DNA of 64,000 bases from Apostichopus japonicus (Eukaryota; Echinodermata; Holothuroidea; Aspidochirotida; Stichopodidae). The notes under the pieces were generated by a model. That model saw only the letters and a program-made list of their open reading frames with translations. It had not been told where the DNA came from and searched no databases. Positions 50,001 to 62,000 of this stretch are shown piece after piece. The stretch lies in the NCBI RefSeq assembly GCF_037975245.1, contig NC_092562.1:9341001-9405000 (forward strand). Reading direction: 5' to 3'. The stretch's first letter is position 1, and the number at the start of each line of letters is the position of its first letter. A program made the translations under genes and the position numbers.

Positions 50001-53000
50001 GTCTACAGTTTGGACTTTTGCCTTAAATGCAAACATTCATTATCATTAACTGAACAACTGTTTATTTTCACCAGCAAACATATCTCTTTTTGCCAAAATG
50101 TAAACTAAATGATAACGATAGATGATATTGACAACATTGATCCACCAACCTTTCTCTGTTTTCGCTTCCTTGGGCGGATTAGGCTTCTGGCAATTATCTA
50201 CATCGATCTTCAAATATATTCCATCTTCCTTTGGCTCCTGATGCTTCTTTTTTACAATCTTCTCTTCTTTGATATGACCCCTGTACCCTGGGACTCCACT
50301 CAGGAACAAAAAATCATTCAAAGGATCTCCAAAGTACGATCTTCGTTTCTCTGGTTTTCTCTCGCAATGATGCTCTTGTAATTTCTCTCCTTCTGTTGCT
50401 TCATTTCCAATCAGACCCTTTGTCAATGATGTTCCACTCTCTTTTTTATTCACGTCTTTCCTGCCTAACATTCCCAGAGGGTGTTGAGCTTCACTCTGGA
50501 TGCCCGGTTGTTCTATTTTGTTGGTGGTTTTTATTTCTGTGGGAATATTTGTGGACCATTTCCTGATGTCGCTGGATTTTTGCAACATACCTGCAATCTT
50601 TGATGACAAACTTTGGAACTTTTCTGCAGTTTTGTTGGTATGCTTCCCGCTGTTTATTTGCTCTGTCTTCACCTTGGCATCACACAGATCATTGAGGGAT
50701 AACTTCTCTAGGGGTGGATCAGCATCACCTGTAAGGGCAAAACACAATAATTCATGCTGCCAACAATATGTGGTCAGCCACTCACTGAGTAGGAATCTTG
50801 GACACCCCAGTCATACCCATACTTAGTAAGGTAACGAAGCTGTCAATCAGGGTCCTTCAGCGACATGCATAATCAACAGAGGACAGTATCTGACTTTGAA
50901 TCATAACAGTACCATCAGTTGATGTCTAATAGTATACACAATTTCCTTTGTCAGAAGATATTTTGAAACATAGCTTCATAGTTTACAGTCAAACCCAACT
51001 AATCGTTTGAAGCCCTTTACCTGTTTTTCTAAAGCACTGTTTGTGTTTGGCCAAAGTGCAGTGCATCTGTATACAAGCTCATCCAGCATGATTGCATGCA
51101 TGTGAGCACTTTTGTACAATTGTGGTACTTTGGCTCAGAGATATGCAAACAGCACAGATTACACACATATTGGGACGGATAATAATGTCTCCCTCTCTAG
51201 AAACACTGTAGCGCCCCAGTACCTTTGTATCTCTTACTGTCAACTGAACAGTATCAAGTTTGTTCACTCAAGTGAATAATTGTTCCTTTGTGGTCATCGT
51301 GTGAATGTGGTGATCAGTATCTTTGATTATTTATTAACCATTCCTTCAAGATGTTTTATAGGTCAGCTTACATCTTGAAGTGGTTACTGAATGGCTCTTA
51401 AAGACTTAATGTTTGCAATTGACAGATTTGTAAACTGCTGGAATCTCTGAGGAGAAGTTGTACTGTATATAAAAGGACATTTAAATAAAGTTTTCAATTC
51501 AAGGAACAGTTATTAAGAATGAAAATGATAAAAGAAATTACCCAAAAAATTTAAAATATCCTTCATGTGAATAATTAAGTAAATAGTTCTCATTTTCCAA
51601 GTTAATAGCTTTATCTTCTGAAATCAAACAAATTTGTTTTAAAATGACTTGCCTGTGACTTGATTTCGTATCCACTAGTGTAATATAAATCCAATCATAT
51701 TTTGAAAGAAAGGATAACACATTATGGAAAGTTTAATTATCAAGAAACAATGTGCAGCAGCTACTAAAGTATCTACAGGAAGATGAACATTTGTTCAGAG
51801 TTTAGCTAAAATGGATTCAAATTCACTTAATTTTCCTCAATTTTGTTAGGTTTAATAGGCTTACCCCAATCAATCTGTGTAACATCATCATCTCCCCAAT
51901 AAATTTTACTGCTGATAATTTTGTTGGTCAAGAACTGTTGGTTCTGCTCCAGTGTCTTCCTAACAGACTTCTTTCCTTGGTCTGTAAGCAGATTGATGGA
52001 ACCCAGGGATGTATCGCAATCTGGGGCTGTAGAACTGGGAATGTCCTCTGTGGTTACTTTGAGGTCACTCAGCAATTCTTCTCGAAGTTGGGCTGTAGTC
52101 TCTGGCGCTGTTATTACTGCTGATTCTACGGTTGGCTCTTTGTTCGATAGAAAACCAAACGTTAGGAAGGAAACAGCAGCATTTAGTGTAGTCTGGGTGG
52201 AAGGGGTGGGTGAGAGGCTTACCGAAAGCCAATGAACACAACAACTTTGCCTTTGGATTCATCATTAATCATCGGTACAATGACGAGAAAATATACTCAT
52301 ATTAATGCAAGAAGTGATTGAAGCTCGCCATAAATTAATTAAGGTATTTTCATTTTGGGAAATGGGTGGCACCACTTGTGATGGCAGAGAACTTATTGGA
52401 ATGTAAATGGCATGAATACTACCAGTAGATTGTAACTTCGAAGAGTCCATAAATTGTAAGAGTATAATATCGGTGATACAAGTAGATTCAGAATAACTGT
52501 CATTAGTGCTTCCTATATGTAGATGGTGACCTCAACAAAATAGAGCATAGGAGACGGACAAAAGCAATAACAAGTTGTTTGCTTACCTTTAACAATCAGG
52601 CCTGAGACTGCACCAAAGTACTTTTCATCTTTCCACTGACATAATGAAATGTTGGAGATTGTTGCTGGACTGATAACATTCCTTAGAAGGGAAAAAATAA
52701 TTAGAGGGTTAATCAACTGTCTACTGTGCATTTATTGCAGGATAATGCCGGTACAACTCAAGCCATGCATGAGGTCATGGGCATCCAGCAATATGGATGA
52801 ATTATTTGCTGTGGACTTTAGGTTGTTAAAAAAAAAGAAGGGGCAGGTGGGATTAAGTTTACTGAGGACTTTCCACGAATCTTGACTACAAAAGTTAAAC
52901 TCCAGAGATTTGTTAACCTAGCTATTCTCTCTTTTGTCCTCAACATTTTCATTGTCATCTGAATCAGTTAGACTACAATTGTATGTATATTAGATCCTCC

Positions 53001-56000
53001 TGCAAGCAGGAACTCGCGAAGAAGCCTCATAGGCTTATCAAAGCTGCAAGCTGACCGAAGTCAGTCTCTTACATTCATATTTAACGTCCATAATAATGAA
53101 TTGTTAATTGTCAACAACTCTGTAACTGGACGACATACATTAATCTGGGAGTGACTCGAACCAGGGACCTTATGATTGAAAGGCACCGGCGTTAACCACT
53201 GAGCTAACACTCCAAATTAAGGTCCAAATTAAGGTCCAAATTAAGGACCAATTAAGGTCAAAGTTGATACTTGACATGAGTCCTTTTAAGTGTAGGTTTG
53301 AAATCAGCAATAGCAGAAAACTTTAAAATATTGCGTAATGAAATGCATTATATTAATCCAATGGTGAGTTTACAGTGCATCATCAACAAGTTAATTGGCG
53401 GCGAGATGACGGCAAAGGGCCATCAAGATTAAATGAACTGTTAGTATCATGTATACAAGACTGTCACTTGGATATTTTTCCATGTGATGTGTTATGTAGG
53501 TATTAGTTAAATTCACTACCAGGTTGTATATTTAATTATAATTTATCATATATAATATTAAAAATATGAAAATATATTATATTTAAAATATAAAAATTAA
53601 CATATTAATCATTGTTCAAACATATTCCGTTACTGTTATATCTGTCATTTTTTAATTTACATATTCATGTATTAAGGTAAAAATAAGAAATAACTTTGAA
53701 GTTAACTTGCCTGCCTCCTTCCCAGCTGACATCAAATAATTTATAATCCTCGGTATGATCATTAAAAGGGGATGGTAAGGGTGGTGGTGGGGTGCTACCT
53801 ATTGTGATTGCTGGAGGTACTTCTTGTAGGTAAGTCATTGGAAATTCTTTGGGTGCTGACGAGGAAAATATTATTAGAGACAAGTAGAATTAAGTTCAAC
53901 TTTGCTCCAAGAGCAAGAAAGAGAAGAGTGTATTGCCATGACAACATCAAAGAGAACATACTATGTTGTAATAACTGATAACAATCTTATACTAAGAAAA
54001 GTCCAAAGACCCAACATTACAATATTTTTACTACATTACTACTTGTTTAAGGGGAGTGAAGACTGGAAAAAAGAAACGTCTGAAGCCGAGAATCTGACCT
54101 ACCACCATCAATCCCAGAAAATACACACAGCTTGCTACCATCGGTAATTAGACACTAGTGTACAGTCAGTACATGCAGCTACGGTCAATACCCACAGCAC
54201 AGTATACAAACGATACAGCGATGGACATCTTAGCAGGGAGTTGTTATGGAACTCCCTGATCTCAGGTCCAGATAAAAGATAACAAGGTATAACGTTTCAT
54301 TACTGTCTGCATTTTGTAGCGACAAGAAGAAAACTTCACTTGCAAGCAACAGAAAGGTAACTTTTTCAGAGGGCGGCATGCGATTTGGGGCGAGTCTTCA
54401 ATGCCTTTAATGTAGAATATACAGGAAGAGATAAATTGGTGACATTTTCTACAAAAAAGGAAAAACAGACAGAACTTCAAATAGGTTTTCTAATGTACTT
54501 GACTAGGATAAATACAGAAGCTGCACCCCCCCCCCCTGCCCTCTCTCACACCCTGTACCTACTCGTTAGCCACTTTTAAGGGAACACACCTAATCTTTTC
54601 TGCAAATGTACATAACAACAAATATACATATTTATACTGGAAGTAAAAAAATTTAAAAAAAAATGAAACAAAGGGAAGAAAGTGAGATGAATGTGTTGTC
54701 TCCTCCAGCTGTCTTATGCCACCAATGACAGCAGCTTACACTTACCGCCAGCACGTATCCATGTGAAATGCTCATGTTCTGATTCATCATCTAATGACAA
54801 GAAGTCCTCACATCCTGTTTTAATGACTTCCTTGCCCCCATATTTCTTGAAAAGATCAAATTCTAACAAAGAGATAGTTAATCCAATTAAGTCTAAAGAG
54901 CTGTATAGTTCATTATTGCAACGACATACCGTACACATTTTTGGTTTGAATTCTACAATATTATGAATAAGAGATATCCATCAGGGGAAGTCAAAGTTCA
55001 TGGTAAAGTACAAAATTTGGTAAAACCCCATTTTTGTTGTTGAAATTCTTGTATTACAGAGTTATGTTTATGTCATATCAACAGTACGCAAGAAATACAT
55101 TAACAACTATGGAAGATCAAAGCAGGTACACAGTTTGTATGGCATTGCAGCTGTGGATGGTAAAGTCACTTCAGTTTATTTTCCTTGTTTCCCCCACATA
55201 TTACATAACGAACACAGTATAGTAAGAACATGACGTGTACAATTGAATAGAAGTGATCTAAAAAGCCCTTATATGCTAGACAAGTAGATCACTTCCAGAA
55301 CAATTAAGAAAAAAGGAAGTTAGCAAAACAACCCACTCCCCATCCATGAGAAAAGGAAATATGTAAACAGGTTCAACTAAAGTAGAAACTTTGGAAACTT
55401 TATATAAAGCTCACGTCTGAAAGGAATAACTGAAGGTTTGGTTATCAAATAAATATATAGGCAAGTTATTATAAATGAGGGGCAACAGAGTGGAATTTAA
55501 TGGTAGCCGTTATAGTATAAATCAATAAATCTCAAGGAAATTTGTGATAAGTTCTAAATGAGTGTTTGTCTTCCTTTGATCAATCAAGATTGTTTTCTAA
55601 CTAGGAGGGACTTGCAAACTGAAACATAGCAAGTTATGTGACTTTTAACAAATCTAGAATGTTGTCATTAATTTTTTCCATCATGTTAACTGCTTCTAAT
55701 TACGTACATAGAACTTAAAGAAGTTGGTAAGTGTATTTTTTTATTGGATCAGCCACTGCCTACATACTCTTTCAACATTTTATTTACACATGTGCACAAA
55801 CTGACTCAAAATAAATTGGCTAATATATAAGGTTGCCTTATATCATGATATAAATATAATATAAAATATTATTGCAGCATATAATAGCTAAGTCAGATGC
55901 TGTTGATGGAGGAGAGGTGGTTATTCATGAAGAGAGGTAAATGTAGCCTTGCAAAGTCACCTATCTGCCCTAAATTGTACCACATTTTTGTAGTTTCCAT

Positions 56001-59000
56001 TTAGAATAGGGGTTCGGTGAAGGACCAATGAGTTCTTAGAATTCTAAAATTTTTATGTTCCTTTCAACTTTACTACAGTAGATGCAGCATCCTCAGTGAA
56101 TACCTTGTTCATACTGTTGGTCTGAATATATGAATAATATAAACCACGAAGTTGATTATTCCACCTTGTACAGATAACTTTACTACAAGTTGAGACTTCA
56201 ACACTGATCAATTACAACAATTTAATTACCTTCTTGTATGTCAAATTCTGTGTTCTCTTTGAAGACCTCAATGCTAGAATCTTTCAAGATGGCCTCTGTG
56301 AGATCATTAAACCTCTCTGGGGTAAATTCTTCTCCAGTGGCCTCCAAGAAATATCTGTCATTTATCTTTAAATAGAAAAATCGACTTTGGGTGATACAAT
56401 TTAACAATGAATATGAAAACAAAGCTTTTAATAACTGTGGTACAAAAAATACATGTATGTTATAGTGTTAACATTATTTTACTTACAAAATTGCAGAGAA
56501 AGTATGTTATGGGTGCGATTGTGACTTTTTAATAAACCTGACATCTTGAGCTTCTTAGTAATAAACTTTCACAGTTCCCATGCCATTTCTGGGGCAGGTA
56601 AGCTTAGTTAAATCAATCAGCTATACTTGTCTATTGCCAGTGAAATTAGTATTGTCCAAAATGTATCGTCCCTTCCAACAACATAATAAGTTTACTTTTT
56701 GTAAATTTAAATAGTTTAACTCCTCCAATTTTTGGTTGACAGAATGGACGATACCTAGTTTAATAAACAATGAAAATGTAATGGAAAAAAAATACCATCA
56801 TGACTACAATACTGGTTTAGCCAACCTCACAGATAACTGTGGTACAAGAATACATATGTTATAGTAAAGAATACATATGTTATAGTAATAACATTATTTT
56901 ACTTAAAAAATTGCAGAAAAAGTATGTTATGGGTAATTGTGTGACCAATCGTTATTTGAAGAGAAACTCATATGAACTGACTTTTTCCTTTTCCTGTCTC
57001 ATTTGGTATACAAGAGTGTGTGTGTGTGTGTGGGGGGGGGGGGGGAGGGGGAGGAGGAGGTGAGAATGTATCATACTGTGAAGGAACCCAAATATCCTAT
57101 GCTACTTGCAACTGCAGTTTAGATGTGGCGGTTACAGCTTTACCAGAGATTGTTTTGACTGCTGTGTAAAGAAATACACAATACCTTCTTTGGAATAAAA
57201 TCTTTCTCAGTCAGGGTGATCTCATCTGTATTGTGGTCAACCTCCCCTCCTTTCACTGTTTCTTCTGATCCCAGGGAGAACACACTGTCTTTTCTGATGA
57301 AAATGAAATAGAATTAATTTATTGTCTTTGTCATGATAATGAAGGCAATAACCTTACATTATCTATCTATGGTAAATGTACAGAAACGCAATCAATTTAA
57401 ATAGCAATAGGATGGCAATAACTTGCATCAAAGGGGAGGGTGAAAGAGGTGTGGGTTTGCCCCCTTCCCTCCCAGCTCTTAAGATATCAAGTAAATTAAG
57501 TGAAAATAAAGTGTGGATACATATAAATATATATATTCTAATTTTATGTTCTGTCAACAAAGAGTGATGATGTTCAAGGCTATGTAGACCTGGTGTTTTT
57601 ATATCTAATTGTCATGGTGTTTCAGTTAAATATATTTGTAGTCTACCTGAAGAAGCAAGATGAACAATTTGGTTTTCCAGCTGAATTTACAAAAGGATCT
57701 TGAACCTGTTTCTTCTTGAGATGTAAACAGAGCTGCACAATTTGTCGAGTGGGGACATCGTTAAAGGTGGAAGTGGTAGGCTCTGGTAACTCTAGGAAAA
57801 ACTCAGTTCCTAAAGAAAAATGAGAATTATTAATTAACTATTAATTAATTAATTAACTAGCTATGAAATATTATTTGTCTCTGGAAGCTCACAATACTCT
57901 CCTCAGGTACATATTCAGAAGGGCCTATATCTGGAGTGAGCATTTGTTGGGCTATTTCTAAACACCTCGCTGCAGCTGATTGATGGGAGGGGTGGGGGGT
58001 GTGGGAATTTCACATTAGAACAAACAAAATTTTAATGAGATATATAATATTCACACAGTTATTTAAAAAGTAACTATCAAAAATGACATACTTTGTGAAA
58101 ATAATGTAGAATTCACCATGTACTAAAGTGCATGAAGGTGGATTTGTTTGTTTAAAAAAACAAAAACAAAAAACATTTCGCATATCAACTCTCTCAATGA
58201 AAATAATTTGTATACCATTTAGAACATCCAAATGCCTTCAAATTTTAATCTTAAATAAGTATAAATCCATCATGTTTGCTTGAACATTCATGCTAACATA
58301 GCCTTTACATACTGTCTTAATGCATTGGAGAAGGCAATACATTATATACTTCCAGTCAAAGCAAATTTTGCCAAAGGGTACAAGGTCGGGAGAATCCACA
58401 TCTCTTAGATCACAAGCACTGCAAACAACAGAAAGGTCCCAAAATACACTCCCCAAACTCATTACTGGCCAAAGCCCTGCCGTACAGTAGAACAGTACAA
58501 TGACCTGTGTACTGTTAATGAGTGCAAACACCAACCTTTGATAGGATACAATTCTAGTAAACCATGATACAGTACCTAAAACTTGTGATGTAGCTTTAGA
58601 GAGAGCTGCTTGTATCTCCATAGTTTCTTCATCCTCTGCATCGTCTACTCCTGCATCAGACGAGACGGATACGTGAGCTTGTTGAAGGTCTAGACATTCC
58701 TGACTGGTTACGGCTGGTGAACTAGGATTAGAACTAGGAATGTAAACAATCTCATCTTCTTGCTTGAATGTCTCCACCTCCAACTTGACACTGCTGAGAA
58801 AGAAAAAAAATGTGCTTATTAGCTAATGATCGTACTTGTAATTTCAATTACATTAACTTACTGAACATACAAATATGTTGCTTGATTGCTGTATTAATAG
58901 TCCAAAAACAACATCAGCACTCCTCAGTTTACAATTTTCCCATGGAAGATGTTCCTAATCCAGCCTCTACAATGCATATCACCTGGTTCGATGTTGTTCT

Positions 59001-62000
59001 TGACATCACTATAACTGCACTGTGCCTAGGATAATTGCAATTATTTATTTTCTTGGGGGGGGGGAGGGGGTGCAAGAGTAAATATTTTCTCCTTTGATAC
59101 TGCTGAGAAAAAAGGGTGCTAATTAGCTATTGATTGAACTTGTGATTTCAATTACATTAACTGACTGAACATACAAATATATGTTGCTAGATTGCTGCAT
59201 TAATAGTCCAAAAACATCATCAGCACTCCTCAGTTTACAATGTTGCCATAGAAGATGTACCTAATCCAGCCTCTACAATGCATATCACCTGGTTCGATGT
59301 TGTTCTTGACATCACTATAACTGCACTGTGCCTAGGATAATTGCAATTATTTATTTTCTTGGGGGGGGGGGAGGGGGTGCAAGAGTAAATATTTTCTCCT
59401 TTGATACTGCTGAGAAAAAAGGGTGCTAATTAGCTATTGATTGAACTTGTGATTTCAATTACATTAACTGACTGAACATACAAATATATGTTGCTAGATT
59501 GCTGCATTAATAGTCCAAAAACATCATCAGCACTCCTCAGTTTACAATGTTGCCATAGAAGATGTACCTAATCGAGCCTCTACAATGCATATCACCTGGC
59601 TAGATGCTGTTCTTGTCATCACTATAACTGCACTGTGCGTAGGATAATTGCAATTATTTTTGGAGGGAGGGGGGGGGGGAGGCAGGGGTAAGAGTAAATA
59701 TTTTCATAGCATTTTCTAGGATAAATGACATGGTGAAATTAGGAAATTGTATTTATGTTATGAAAGCAATGAATAGGTCATTTTGGGTATTAAGTAAATT
59801 GTCTCAAGGAGGTACCAAGAGAGTCAGAAGTACTTTCATTGTGGTCATCCTGCTTCCACTACGTATAACGTTCACAATGCAATTCAAACCAATTCTGTAT
59901 AACAACCCTACCTAGCTGTATTGTGTTAACACATTAAAGTTTGAATATATAACAATAAATATCCATCCAGAGCATTTCAGGAGAGGTCATAAAAGATGGG
60001 ATATAGTTAATAAAAAACTTATGACTGGCAAGACTGTAAAGGTAAAAGAATGCAAAACAAGAACGACTATCATACATCAACCATGAATGAATGCCATATC
60101 AGCCATTGTAACACATTACAAGGAGGATTGGGAGTGGGGGGGGGGGGGGAAAGGGTGGCAGTTGACTCTATTTATAACTACAACAAAATATCTTACCCAC
60201 AACTGAGATATGACATGTCATCATTTTCTGACTCATAGAGTGAATCTCCATATGAAGGACTGAATCCATCTTTGTCTGAAGAGAGATCAATTACACGTAC
60301 AGATTCAATTAACAATGACTTTAAAAACAATGGACAATATACTTTGACTAAACAAAGTGCGTTTTATTGATACAGTTACAATAGCTGTAAATATAACACA
60401 AAAAAGGTACTATATATTGCAAACCATCTACACAGAATAAAATCAAGGGGTAACAATGAATGGTATAGCAATTGAAAAATTTTACTGCAAAATACTACAT
60501 ACCACTTTTATTCCCTTCTCTGTCATGGGCTGTGAACAATATACTCACAGCATATATACTCAACTGTTATCCAAACTTCAAATTGCAGGAGATGATTCTT
60601 GGACTGTTTCTCTTACATCTAGTAGAAATATTCCTTTGGTTTTATTTATTACAGAACTTTACCATTTGATTCACTCATCAGAAAGTTTGAACATTTCTCA
60701 TAAATTGGCAGGTTAAAATGTAAGTTGTCTCCTAACTTAATTTTTAGCTCAAGTTTAAAACTTATGGATTTGAAGCAAAACTACTCAGGTCTGTGATATC
60801 AGGTAACATTGCACGCAGACTAATAATGGGAACACAATAAAGAAGGAGAGCTGATTCACTTAAAAGTAATTTTTAATAAACTTTCAGAAAAATATAACGA
60901 ATGACAGATATCATACGTCTTGACCATCTACACTTGATGAATACAATATATGTAAAGCAAAGTCACTCACCATCTGGGGGGTACAGCCAAGGCTTTCTGA
61001 AGGCGTTATTTGTGAAAACACCATTATGAGCATATTGGTCCAGAGTTTCAAGGTGAAATGGTATGGCAACAAGGTAACAACTGAGGAACACTTGTCTATG
61101 TCTCTGTACCTAAATTTAAAGTCATATAAAGTAAAAAATTACTCTTTTTGCTGACAGTTTGGATACATAAATTTATAATTGGTACTATGTTGCAATAGTT
61201 AAAAAATGACAATATGTATAACTCTGATAAATATCATAACCCAGTGTAAGGGATAATTTTGTATGTGTACAGGTGGCTTTATTTTCATTTTAAGGTTTAA
61301 CTCTCAAACTTTTGTATGGGATGCTCCTTAACATATATACTTAATGATCAGTCTAGGAGAATGCTAATGTAAGTGGCATTGCCTTATTAATTTTAATAAT
61401 CTATCAAAAAACAATCTTCAAGCTTCATGAAGCAACATAAATACACACAATGATTAATTCATCAGTTTTATAATCATTCTAGTTGAGAATTGAGACCCGC
61501 TAGAACAGTGGTTCTCAATGTGGTCCCTGCCCCCCCTGGGAGCATTGGGAAGTCTCAGGGGGGCACTACAGGGTGCACGGGGAGAAGGGGAGTTGTGGGT
61601 CCTTGATGATTACAACAAAACACTTCACCGATTTAGGGCACCATAAGGTATCCAGGGGATCTGGGAACGAAGAAAGACTATTGTTGAGAGAAAATTCATC
61701 ATCTTGTAGGGAATGTAGGCTATTTTTTAATTCCTATATGCATATCTTTGGACAGTCTGATTGCTCGCTTGAGCGGCCGACTATGAATGGTAGGTTGAGG
61801 GGAGCGGGTAGGGGGACAGTTTAAGATAGTCGTCTAAAAAGAGTTTGAGAACCACTGCTCTAGTATATCTCTGTTATACTGTTGAGTTGGTGATCAGGTG
61901 ACTTATGGAGTGAAGGTGGTTTGTTTTATCAATGTACTTTGTAGCAACCTGACACTTCATATGTGAAGATGACAATCATTTAATCTTCTGTGGAAAGTAG

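Noticed and set aside
61573-61824. 83-residue frame
   Set aside because: Lies entirely inside the 352-bp hAT-like element, and a transposase is not recognisable.
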